DNA of 64,000 nucleotides, from positions 310,001 through 374,000 of the forward strand of contig NZ_SISF01000032.1 in NCBI RefSeq assembly GCF_004310285.1. The letters are read 5' to 3'. Source of the DNA: Agrobacterium cavarae (GTDB lineage: Bacteria > Pseudomonadota > Alphaproteobacteria > Rhizobiales > Rhizobiaceae). Below are positions 9,464 through 17,384 of the stretch, in pieces. The position numbers and the translations under genes are program-made. How positions within the stretch are numbered: the stretch's first letter is position 1; each line of letters begins with the position of its first letter. The notes below the pieces were generated by a model that did not search any database, was not told where the DNA came from, and saw only the letters and a program-made list of their open reading frames with translations.

Positions 9464-9492
9464 ATGCCCGCCCCTCAAGCGGGCATTTTTTT
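9464..9492 (+). terminator. Rho-independent terminator after the polysaccharide operon
   Basis: Perfect 8-base stem ATGCCCGC (9464-9471) pairs with GCGGGCAT (9479-9486) around a 7-base loop, then seven T. It lies 12 bases after the ExoP-like stop. Its position also shows that the open frame starting at 9464 cannot be the true start of the next gene. Confidence 0.9.
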
Positions 9493-9577
9493 GTTCCCAA
9501 GCGCTATCGCGGGATGGATTTCGAATTCTTTTTCCGACTTTATGTGGGCTCAGCCGATCTTATGCAGGATGATGACC

Positions 9578-10522
9578 ATGACCTCCCCTATCGCTTACGT
9601 TTCTCGCGCAGCCGATGACGAGGAGGCGACTTGGATCGACACGCTGGCGAAGGCAATGCCGAACGAAAAGATCGTCTCCATTCGACAGATGACAGACGCC
9701 GAACGTCAAGCCGCCGAGGTCGCCATCGTCGCCAATCCTGATCCAGCCGATATCGCCAGGCTCCCCGGATTGACATGGATCCACAGCCTGTGGGCGGGCG
9801 TGGAGCGAATTGTTTCGGAACTCGGACCGACAGCACCGCCCATTGTGCGTCTCACCGATCCGGAACTGGCGCGCGTCATGGGAGAGGCGGTGCTTGCCTG
9901 GACCTATTACCTGCATCGCGACATGCCTGCCTACCGACAGCAGCAGCAAAAGAAGGTCTGGAGAGATCTCGAATACCGCCATCCGAAAGACGTGACGGTT
10001 GGCCTTGTCGGGCTAGGCCTGCTCGGCACCGAATCTGCAAAACGCCTGCGGGGCGCCGGCTTTGATGTCATGGGCTGGAGTCGCTCGCTCAAAGAGCTGG
10101 AAGGCGTGGCAACTTTATCCGGTGAAGATGGGCTGAGGGAGCTTCTCGAAAAAAGCGATATCGTCGTCTGCCTTGTTCCGTTGACCTCCGAGACCCGCGG
10201 CCTCATCAATGCCGGCCGTTTGCAGCGTATGAAGGCAGGCGCGTCGATCATCAACTTTGCCAGAGGCGCTGTTATCGTTGCCGATGATCTCTTGGCATCG
10301 CTTGAGAGTGGCCATCTCGCTCATGCCGTGCTCGATGTCTTCGAAAAAGAACCGCTCGACGAAGGTTCAGCGTTCTGGAGCCATCCGAGCGTTACGGTCC
10401 TCCCCCACATCTCTGCACCGACCGATCGCAGTTCCTCTGCCGCAATCGTCGCGCAGAATATTCGCAACTGGCGGAGGACGGGAGAATTGCCGACGACAGT
10501 TGATATGCAAAAAGGCTACTGA
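9578..10522 (+). CDS. D-2-hydroxyacid dehydrogenase (GhrA-like glyoxylate/hydroxypyruvate reductase)
   Basis: This is a 314-residue cytoplasmic oxidoreductase with the split layout of the D-isomer 2-hydroxyacid dehydrogenases. The NAD(P) site GLVGLGLLGTESAKRL is mid-protein, followed by NFARGAVI with the conserved Arg, VFEKEPL with the catalytic Glu region, and HPSVTVLPHISAP with the catalytic His. Overall it resembles GhrA, which reduces glyoxylate and hydroxypyruvate. The frame is open from 9464, but that is inside the terminator. Several Met codons cluster at 9569-9578, and ATG 9578 lies 8 bases after AGGA. It stands alone between two terminators or ends of other operons. The exact substrate is not certain. 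Confidence 0.8.
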   Translation: MTSPIAYVSRAADDEEATWIDTLAKAMPNEKIVSIRQMTDAERQAAEVAIVANPDPADIARLPGLTWIHSLWAGVERIVSELGPTAPPIVRLTDPELARVMGEAVLAWTYYLHRDMPAYRQQQQKKVWRDLEYRHPKDVTVGLVGLGLLGTESAKRLRGAGFDVMGWSRSLKELEGVATLSGEDGLRELLEKSDIVVCLVPLTSETRGLINAGRLQRMKAGASIINFARGAVIVADDLLASLESGHLAHAVLDVFEKEPLDEGSAFWSHPSVTVLPHISAPTDRSSSAAIVAQNIRNWRRTGELPTTVDMQKGY

Positions 10523-10588
10523 CGCAGGCAAGGCATCGGCCTCAAGCGTATCGCAATCTGAAAGACCGCGACACGCGCTCATGACGGA

Positions 10589-13540
10589 TCAGGAATTGCT
10601 CATCGCCTGACCGATGGCATAGCGCACATCGTTTTCGTTGTAAGGCTTGCAAAGCAGGACCGCACCAGCCGGTGCATTCTTCGGCAGGAAATTGTCACCC
10701 GTGGCGAAGACCACGGCGATGTCCGGCTTGCGCTGCTTCACCAGCACGGCAAGCTCCGCACCGCCCATATCCGGCAGCCCGAGATCGGTGACCAGGATGT
10801 CGATCTCCTCCCGATCCAGCAGGTCGAGTGCCTGCGTTGCATTCGCGGCTTCCACCACCGCATGGCCGACTTCGGTCAGAATGTCCGTGGTGTTCATGCG
10901 GATCAGGTCATCATCCTCAACTAGCAGGACACGCAACGCGTCCTTCACCTCGACCTTCGCAGTCGGCTCGCTCGCCACCGCCTGATCCGGCGCGCGGTCC
11001 CGGCCGGATTCGGCTCTCTGCTTCTGGTTGGCAATCACATGACGCAACCGACGGGCCAGTGCTTCACGCGTATAGGGCTTCGACAGGAGCTCAACGCCCG
11101 GATCCAGCTTGCCGCCATGGACAATGGAGTTTTCCGTATAGCCGGAGGTAAAGAGGATGGCGAGATGCGGCATGCGCTCCTTGACGCGGCGCGCCATCTC
11201 ACTGCTCTTCAACGGCCCGGGCATGACAACATCGGTAAAGATGACGTCGATCGGCACGCCGCTTTCGGCAACCGTCAAACCGGCCTGCGCGTCGCGCGCC
11301 GTCAGAACCCGGTAGCCAAGATCGGTCAGCATCTCGACGACAGTGCCGCGGACTTCGTCATCATCCTCCACGACAAGCACCGTTTCCGAGCCGCCGACGA
11401 CAGGCCCGTTGTGAACGACAATCTCTCTGTCTTCGTCCGCCATGGAGCGCGGCAGATAGATGCGCACCGTCGTGCCCTGCCCCAACTCCGAATAGATCTT
11501 CACATGGCCGCCCGACTGCTTGACGAACCCATAGACCATAGAGAGGCCAAGGCCCGTGCCCTTGCCTTCCGGCTTGGTGGAGAAGAAGGGTTCGAAGACG
11601 CGGTCGAGGATTTCCGGTTTCATGCCGGAGCCGGTATCGGTCACCGCAAGCATGACATATTGGCCAGGCTCCACCTCCGCATGGTTGCGCGCATAGTCCA
11701 TATCAAGCGAGGCATTGCCAACTTCGATCGTCAGCTTGCCTGTTCCTTCCATCGCGTCGCGCGCGTTGATCGCAAGGTTGAGAAGTGCGTTTTCGACCTG
11801 GGTCGGATCGGCATAGGTATTCCACAGGCCGCCAGCGGTGATGACCTCGACCTCGACGGCCTCGCCAAGCGAGCGTCTTAAAAGATCATCCATGCCGGCA
11901 ACGAAACGACCGACATTGATGACGCGCGGCTCAAGTGCCTGACGACGACCGAAGGCCAGAAGCTGGCTTGCAAGCTTCGCGCCGCGGCTGACGCCTGCCA
12001 GCGCATTGCCGACGCGGCGTTCGGCTCTTTCATTGCCAGCCACATCCTTGGCAAGAAGCTGGAGATTTCCGGCAATGACCTGCAGCAGGTTGTTGAAGTC
12101 ATGGGCGACGCCACCGGTCAGCTGGCCGATCGCTTCCATCTTTTGCGCCTGCTGCAACGCAAGCTCCGTCTGGCGACGCTCGGCAATTTCCTTCTCGACC
12201 CGTGCTTCAAGCCCTTCGTTCAGCTGACGAAGCTGGTCTTCGGCGCGAATACGGTGACGGATTTCGCGCTCAAGACTGGCGGCATGCTCCTTTAGCGCCA
12301 CCTCGGCGCTGCGCTGCTCGGTAATATCGGTATGAACGCCGACCCACTCGGTTATCTCGCCCTGCGCGTCGATGATCGGCACGCCGCGAATGGCAAAGGT
12401 GCGATAGACGCCATCACGCCGGCGGACGCGATGCTCCCAGACATAGGTTGCCTTAGCCGCGACGGCGCGGTTCCAACTGTCGATCGATCCTTCACGATCT
12501 CCAGGATGAACTGCTTCTGCCCAACCGAAGCCTTGATATTCGTCGTAGCTTTGACCGGTCAGTTGCGACCAGGCAGGCTGTTCACCACTCATCCGGCCTT
12601 CGGGGCTGTTCGTCCAGAGAACACCGTGGACGGCTTCGACGGCAGCCTTGAACCGACTGTTGCTGAGCAGGATTTCGCGCTCGGCCTGCTTCCTCGTCTC
12701 GATATCGATGATCAGGATGTAACAGCCGTCCACCTCGCCCCTGTGGTCACGTCTCGGGACGTATCGGATTTCAGCCGCATGCTGCTTGCCGTTAGGACGC
12801 TGGATGCTGGTGTCGGAGACGATATGCTCGCCTGCCATGGAGCGCTGAATGAATGGCTTGCGCTCGTTGAAGAATGCCTCACCCACGACGTCCACGACGC
12901 GCTTGCCAAGCACGTCTTCTGGTGCCCAGCCGAACCAGTCGAGATAGCCCTGATTGGCAAAGCGATAGGTGTAGTTGAGGTCGATGAAACCAACGAGGAT
13001 CGGCAAGGCAGAGGTGAGACGGCTGAGTTCTTCGCGACTAGCGGCCAGTGCCTGGACAGTCTTCACCTTCTCGGTGTTTTCCAGAACAGTGCACAAGACG
13101 CCTTCGACGATGCCTACGTCATTGTAGATCGGCGTGTAGAAGAGATCGAAAACGACCTCCTCCGGCGTGCCATTGCGGTTAAGGACCATCTTCTGATCGC
13201 GAAAGGACTGCACCTCTCCGCGAAAACCCGCCTCCAGGATCTTTTCGTTCCAGTCCCAGATTTCCGGCCATATGCCGTTGACCGTGCCGCCCAGTGCGTG
13301 CGGATGATAGTTTCCGGCAATTTCAGTGTAGCCGTCATTATAGATCATCACATGATCCGGCCCCCACATCAAAACCTGGGGGATGGGTGAATTGACCACC
13401 GAGTTCACCTTCAGGCGAAGGATCTGCGGCCATTCGGCAATCGGCCCGAGCGACGTCTTCGACCAGTCAAAAGCGCGTACCAAGGCACCCGCCTCTCCGC
13501 CACCGACAGGCCAACTCGCAAACGCACCCATATCAGTCAT
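10589..13540 (-). CDS. Soluble hybrid histidine kinase: three PAS-type domains, kinase, two receivers
   Basis: This 983-residue protein has no membrane segment. From the N-terminus: a PAS-type domain with MWGPDHVMIYND, a second PAS (SALPILVGFIDLNYTYRFAN), a third PAS/PAC (about 300-415, EWVGVHTDITEQR), a coiled coil, the H box GGVAHDFNNLLQ with phospho-accepting His 480, an ATPase domain with the LAINARDAM N box and GTGLGLSM, then two receiver domains. The phospho-acceptor aspartates are about residues 770 and 919. It senses a cytoplasmic cue and runs an internal phosphorelay. No separate response regulator gene lies nearby, so the output partner is unknown. It converges on the dehydrogenase gene with a 66-base gap. 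Confidence 0.85.
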   Translation of the reverse strand: MTDMGAFASWPVGGGEAGALVRAFDWSKTSLGPIAEWPQILRLKVNSVVNSPIPQVLMWGPDHVMIYNDGYTEIAGNYHPHALGGTVNGIWPEIWDWNEKILEAGFRGEVQSFRDQKMVLNRNGTPEEVVFDLFYTPIYNDVGIVEGVLCTVLENTEKVKTVQALAASREELSRLTSALPILVGFIDLNYTYRFANQGYLDWFGWAPEDVLGKRVVDVVGEAFFNERKPFIQRSMAGEHIVSDTSIQRPNGKQHAAEIRYVPRRDHRGEVDGCYILIIDIETRKQAEREILLSNSRFKAAVEAVHGVLWTNSPEGRMSGEQPAWSQLTGQSYDEYQGFGWAEAVHPGDREGSIDSWNRAVAAKATYVWEHRVRRRDGVYRTFAIRGVPIIDAQGEITEWVGVHTDITEQRSAEVALKEHAASLEREIRHRIRAEDQLRQLNEGLEARVEKEIAERRQTELALQQAQKMEAIGQLTGGVAHDFNNLLQVIAGNLQLLAKDVAGNERAERRVGNALAGVSRGAKLASQLLAFGRRQALEPRVINVGRFVAGMDDLLRRSLGEAVEVEVITAGGLWNTYADPTQVENALLNLAINARDAMEGTGKLTIEVGNASLDMDYARNHAEVEPGQYVMLAVTDTGSGMKPEILDRVFEPFFSTKPEGKGTGLGLSMVYGFVKQSGGHVKIYSELGQGTTVRIYLPRSMADEDREIVVHNGPVVGGSETVLVVEDDDEVRGTVVEMLTDLGYRVLTARDAQAGLTVAESGVPIDVIFTDVVMPGPLKSSEMARRVKERMPHLAILFTSGYTENSIVHGGKLDPGVELLSKPYTREALARRLRHVIANQKQRAESGRDRAPDQAVASEPTAKVEVKDALRVLLVEDDDLIRMNTTDILTEVGHAVVEAANATQALDLLDREEIDILVTDLGLPDMGGAELAVLVKQRKPDIAVVFATGDNFLPKNAPAGAVLLCKPYNENDVRYAIGQAMSNS

Positions 13541-13680
13541 GCAAATTCACCAACAAGAACTTCGACTTGCCACGCCAAGTCTTGAACACAGGAGATGGAA
13601 GCAGGCTTTCGCTTATCCATTTGAATGGACTTATCAAGCGCTTTTTCATGTGCGATGCAAGAGGTATGACGATCATGTGA

Positions 13681-14898
13681 CTAACAGATGTTTGTCAACC
13701 GGTTCAGCAGACCTCTAGCGGCCGCTTTTCCTGTGGCAAAACAGGCTGTTAGGAGGTATCCACCGGTGGTTGCCTCCCAGTCCAGCATCTCGCCTGCGAC
13801 GAAGAATCCCGGCAAACATTTCAGCATATAGTTCTGATCGATACCTTCCCAGCGAATCCCACCAGCACTCGATATCGCCTCGGCAATTGGACGAGGTGCG
13901 GAAACAGCAAGTGGAACCGCCTTGATCAACCGAGCAAGCTCGCTGGCGGACATCTCCTGTGGTGATGCGCATTCGCGCAACAGGGCGACCTTGACGGGAG
14001 ACAGCCCGACGCTTTTACGAAGCCGGTTCGAGAAACTGTCCTTGCTGGATGCCCGCGCCAGATCCCGCGCGATGCGCTCCTCGGAGCGGCCAGGAGCCAG
14101 ATCGATCGTGAGGACAGTCCGACGGGCGTCGCGAAGACTGTCTCGCAAAGCGGCAGCGTGCGCGTAGATCAGAGCACCCTCCACACCATGCCGGGTGATG
14201 ACGAACTCCCCTTCGAAGCGCCCCGCATCGGACGAGGTGACAACGGATTTGAGCGGCTCGCCGGCAAAGCGCTCGCGAAAATGCTCGCTCCAGGCGACGT
14301 CGAACCCGCAATTGGCCGGCTGGAAATCCGCAATATCCACGCCTGCCTCCCGCAAACCCTGCACCCACTCACCCGTAGAGCCAAGCCTCGGCCAGCTTGC
14401 GCCACCGAGCGCAAGCAAAACGGCATCCGGCTTGATTTCGATTTGCCCATCCGGCGTATCGAAGAGAAGCGCGCCGTTGCGCAGCCCAACCCAGCGATGG
14501 CGCACCTTGATCGCAACGCCCCGTTCTGTGAGGCGGCTGAGCCACGCCCGCAACAAAGGCGAGCCTTTCATCGCCTTCGGAAAGACACGGCCAGAGGTTC
14601 CAACGAAAGTCTCTTGCCCCAGCCCCTCCGCCCAATCGCGCAGCATCTGTGGTGTAAACGCGTCCAGCGCGCTTTTAAGGCAGGCTTCTGAAGCGCCGAA
14701 GCGCGTGGTGAAGCGGGCGTAATCCTCGCCATGGGTGATGTTGAGGCCGGACTTTCCGGCCATCAGAAATTTGCGCGCGACGGTCGGCATCGCCTCGTAA
14801 ACAGTCACGTCCATATCCGACGTGGATAGTTCCTCGGCAGCCATCAGACCTGCCGGGCCTCCACCGATGATCGCAATCTGTTTTCTTTGCATTGCCAA
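13681..14898 (-). CDS. FAD-dependent oxidoreductase of the YhiN/HI0933 family
   Basis: This is a 405-residue flavoprotein. The N-terminal dinucleotide site IAIIGGGPAGLMAAEEL, the following FLMAGKSGLNITH motif and the C-terminal FVAGEMLDWEATTGGY segment are diagnostic for the HI0933/YhiN family (also called BaiN-like). Its natural substrate is still not settled; the fold is shared with dihydrolipoyl-type and aminoacetone-type flavoenzymes. It is transcribed alone, away from the yigZ-like gene, with a repeat element in between. The start ATG at 14898 is followed by another Met two codons later, and either may serve. Confidence 0.82.
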   Translation of the reverse strand: MAMQRKQIAIIGGGPAGLMAAEELSTSDMDVTVYEAMPTVARKFLMAGKSGLNITHGEDYARFTTRFGASEACLKSALDAFTPQMLRDWAEGLGQETFVGTSGRVFPKAMKGSPLLRAWLSRLTERGVAIKVRHRWVGLRNGALLFDTPDGQIEIKPDAVLLALGGASWPRLGSTGEWVQGLREAGVDIADFQPANCGFDVAWSEHFRERFAGEPLKSVVTSSDAGRFEGEFVITRHGVEGALIYAHAAALRDSLRDARRTVLTIDLAPGRSEERIARDLARASSKDSFSNRLRKSVGLSPVKVALLRECASPQEMSASELARLIKAVPLAVSAPRPIAEAISSAGGIRWEGIDQNYMLKCLPGFFVAGEMLDWEATTGGYLLTACFATGKAAARGLLNRLTNIC

Positions 14899-14923
14899 CG
14901 ACTATCCTTCGCTCACTCGGCCT

Positions 14924-15033
14924 TCTTAAAGCATGTCGCGCAACACTGTGCAGCGGTTTTGCGAGAACGACATGCGACAAGACAAAGAACGAAGGCGTGA
15001 GGGGCGAATCTCAAAGATCGCCACGTGCTTTCG
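14924..15033. repeat. RIME-like palindromic intergenic repeat, copy A
   Basis: This roughly 110-base element resembles the one at 55082-55184. Shared blocks include TCTTAAAGCATG at the left end, GTGCAGCG, ACGAC followed by A/C-rich CAAAG or CAAAA, and GAATCT-AGATCGC-ACG at the right end. It holds an inverted repeat, GCATGTCG (14931-14938) with CGACATGC (14968-14975), with an inner CGCAA/TTGCG-type pair. Length, symmetry and intergenic place fit the Rhizobium-specific intergenic mosaic elements; that assignment is from memory. Confidence 0.6.
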
Positions 15034-15072
15034 AACGTTTGCCGAAACGCGTATATGCGCTATTGAGGCGTC

Positions 15073-15660
15073 ATGTTCACGCTTATCCGAACGGAAACTT
15101 TCGAACAGGACATCAAGAAGAGTCGCTTTATCGCGACGGCAGGTTCTGTTGCCAATGAGGAAGCCGCAAGACGCTTCATCGCCGACCATTCGGACCCGGC
15201 GGCCAACCACAATTGCTGGGCATGGCGCATCGGCCAAAGTTATCGCTTCAACGATGATGGCGAACCGTCAGGAACAGCGGGCAAGCCAATCCTCCAGGCG
15301 ATCGACGGGAACGAACTCGACAGCATCGCAGTGGTCGTCGCACGCTGGTTCGGCGGAATCCTCCTGGGCAGTGGCGGCCTTGTGCGGGCCTATGGCGGAA
15401 CGGCGGCGTCTTGTCTGAAGAATGCCGAGAAGACCGCCATCATTCCTGCCTATCAACTGACTTTGACCTGCGGCTTTTCCGACCTCGCGCTGGTCAAGTC
15501 CCGCCTTCTATCCGTTGAGCATCTGGTCATCGAGGCCGAGACATTCACGGGCTCGGGGGCAGACCTCAGCGTCAGTGTGCCTTCAAGCGAGGCGCAACGC
15601 GTTGCGCGCATGATTCAGGACATCACCAGTGGGCGTGTCCTTCTTCCGCTGCCGGAATAG
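15073..15660 (+). CDS. YigZ/IMPACT family protein (UPF0029)
   Basis: This 195-residue protein carries the family signature: KSRFIATAGSV near the N-terminus, NCWAWRIG, DDGEPSGTAGKPIL and VVVARWFGGILLGSGGLVRAYG. The C-terminal 70 residues form the small ferredoxin-like DUF1949 domain. YigZ relatives are related to the eukaryotic translation regulator IMPACT, and the bacterial role is not established. The ATG at 15073 lies just after repeat copy A. The rluA-like gene follows within 52 bases on the same strand, suggesting co-transcription of three RNA- or translation-linked genes. Confidence 0.85.
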   Translation: MFTLIRTETFEQDIKKSRFIATAGSVANEEAARRFIADHSDPAANHNCWAWRIGQSYRFNDDGEPSGTAGKPILQAIDGNELDSIAVVVARWFGGILLGSGGLVRAYGGTAASCLKNAEKTAIIPAYQLTLTCGFSDLALVKSRLLSVEHLVIEAETFTGSGADLSVSVPSSEAQRVARMIQDITSGRVLLPLPE

Positions 15661-15712
15661 GCCATCTCGCACCGCGCTGGCGTGTGGCGCAAATCATGCT
15701 ATGAGGCTTCGC

Positions 15713-16381
15713 ATGTCTGGCCAATTGCAAAACCCGATCTATAATCCACCGCTGGAGCCCTATATCTCGATCCTTCACCGGGATGAGAGCTTGCTGGTGC
15801 TGGACAAGCCAAGCGGGCTGCTGTCGGTACCAGGGCGAGATCCCGCACTTGCCGACAGCCTCGCAACTCGCGTTCAAAAACAGTTCCCCTCTGCCTTGAT
15901 GATCAACCGGCTCGACAAGGATACCTCCGGCATTGTCTTGATGTCGTTGAACAAAAAAGCTCATGCTGCCATCGCGAGCCAGTTCGAAAGCCGGACGACG
16001 AAAAAAATCTACCAGGCAATCGTCTGGGGCGAAGTGACGGGCGAAAGTGGTGAGATCGATCTTCCGCTGGCGATCGACCCGGATAATAAGCCGCGGCACC
16101 GGGTGGACCAGGATAATGGACGTCCGTCACAGACACAGTGGCGCGTTCTGGAACGTCTGCCGCTGCCCGCGACGCGTCTCGAACTGCGTCCTCTAACCGG
16201 CCGAACGCATCAGCTGCGAGTGCATCTGAAGGCGCTTGATCATCCTATTCTTGGCGATGAATTCTACGCCAGCGGCGAGGCCCTTGCCGCATCGGAGCGG
16301 CTTCTTCTGCACGCCGAAGAACTGAGCTTCCAACATCCGGACGGTCACGATGTGACCTTTCACGTCCCCGCGCCCTTCTGA
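15713..16381 (+). CDS. RluA family RNA pseudouridine synthase
   Basis: This 222-residue enzyme has the RluA-type motifs: LVLDKPSGLLSVPG, MINRLDKDTSGIVLM with the catalytic Asp at residue 68, KIYQAIVWG, and LTGRTHQLRVHLKALDHPILGD. Length and the absence of an S4 domain match E. coli RluA, which modifies 23S rRNA and a tRNA uridine. Which uridine is modified here is inference. The frame is open further left, but ATG 15713 follows a GAGG and gives the expected length. The next gene begins 8 bases after its stop. Confidence 0.82.
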   Translation: MSGQLQNPIYNPPLEPYISILHRDESLLVLDKPSGLLSVPGRDPALADSLATRVQKQFPSALMINRLDKDTSGIVLMSLNKKAHAAIASQFESRTTKKIYQAIVWGEVTGESGEIDLPLAIDPDNKPRHRVDQDNGRPSQTQWRVLERLPLPATRLELRPLTGRTHQLRVHLKALDHPILGDEFYASGEALAASERLLLHAEELSFQHPDGHDVTFHVPAPF

Positions 16382-16389
16382 GACGAGCC

Positions 16390-17019
16390 ATGGCAAGGAA
16401 AGATGAAAGTCAAGAATTTGTCGTTGATTTCGTCGGCGGAGCAGTCGGTCACCGATTGCGCTCGGGTGAAGGGCGGGGACAGGCTTTGCCGAAGGCCGCC
16501 GGTTTCAGCAAAGGCCGCACGCCCACAATTGTCGACGCGACAGCGGGTCTCGGCCGCGACGCGTTTCTGCTTGCCTCGCTTGGCGCGCATGTCACTCTGA
16601 TCGAGAGGTCGCCGGAGATGCATGCCCATCTGCAAGATGGGATTGCCAGAGCGCTCGCCGCAGGCGGCATATATGAAGAGATTGCCTGCAGAATGAAGCT
16701 TCTTCACGGGGACTCCCGGGAGTTGCTGAAGACCTTATCGCCCGACGTGGTGGTGGTCGATCCGATGCACCCGCCCCGCCACAACAGCGCGCTGGTGAAA
16801 AAAGAAATGCGGATGCTGCGCGATGTGGTGGGTTCAGACCCGGACCAGCTGGAAGTGATGGAAGCGGCTTTGCGGTCCGCGAAAAAAAGAGTGGTCCTGA
16901 AATGGCCGCTTCGGGCGGCGCCTATGGAGGGGCTTCAAAAGCCCTCCCATCAGATTTGCGGAAAGAACACGCGCTATGACGTGTTCATGGTGTTCAGAGC
17001 TGAGGTTTCCGACGATTAA
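16390..17019 (+). CDS. rsmJ: RsmJ-like 16S rRNA (guanine-N2)-methyltransferase
   Basis: This is a 209-residue SAM-dependent methyltransferase. IVDATAGLGRDAFLLASLG is the SAM site, VTLIERSPEM carries the acidic ribose-binding residue, and VVDPMHPPRHNSALVKKEMRML is the special catalytic stretch of the RsmJ/YhiQ family, which methylates G1516 of 16S rRNA. It directly follows the pseudouridine synthase, giving a small rRNA-modification group. Its last three bases overlap the end of a small gene on the other strand. The family is well supported; the exact rRNA position in this organism is inferred. Confidence 0.8.
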   Translation: MARKDESQEFVVDFVGGAVGHRLRSGEGRGQALPKAAGFSKGRTPTIVDATAGLGRDAFLLASLGAHVTLIERSPEMHAHLQDGIARALAAGGIYEEIACRMKLLHGDSRELLKTLSPDVVVVDPMHPPRHNSALVKKEMRMLRDVVGSDPDQLEVMEAALRSAKKRVVLKWPLRAAPMEGLQKPSHQICGKNTRYDVFMVFRAEVSDD

Positions 17020-17201
17020 CGGAACACCGGCTTGCGCTGCGCGTTCATCAAAAGCTCGTGACGCGAGGCAAAGTCACCGAAAAGTTTGCGAAGACGCTTC
17101 TCTTCGGTCTCATCCAGTCGATAGCGACGGCAAAACTCCATCACGCTCAAAATTGGCTTGACCTCGGTAGTGTCAAGCTCGTCCTTGTCCAATCTTTGCA
17201 T
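17016..17201 (-). CDS. Small conserved-looking protein of unknown function (61 residues)
   Basis: This is a short charged protein (MQRLDKDELDTTEVKPILSV at the start), rich in Glu, Arg and Lys and predicted mostly helical, with no signal or membrane segment. The call as a real gene rests on a strong ribosome site, GGAGGG six bases before the ATG, a normal codon pattern, and its own promoter-sized gap shared with the divergent sugar dehydrogenase gene. Its end overlaps the rsmJ-like gene tail to tail. I do not recognise the family. Confidence 0.6.
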   Translation of the reverse strand: MQRLDKDELDTTEVKPILSVMEFCRRYRLDETEEKRLRKLFGDFASRHELLMNAQRKPVFR

Positions 17202-17384
17202 AATGCCCTCCTAACCGACGCAGCTAAACGCCGCTCATAGAAGAACGTTCCAAGGTAAATCGTGTGGACGAGAAATTACATATGACTGTACACGCGCCGA
17301 TCAAGTTTTCTTGACGGACGTTGATGCAACTTAAAAAGTACCGAAATGTTCCCGGTCGGCTCAATTAAACCGGAAGGGAGTTCC

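Noticed and set aside
1..9490. The complete succinoglycan (exo) cluster
   Set aside because: Too few glycosyltransferases, no priming enzyme or UDP-sugar genes in view, and a GT4 gene not expected there.
12332..13390. 352-codon plus-strand frame opposite the hybrid kinase
   Set aside because: It is the mirror of the PAS domains, with no motifs and no ribosome site.
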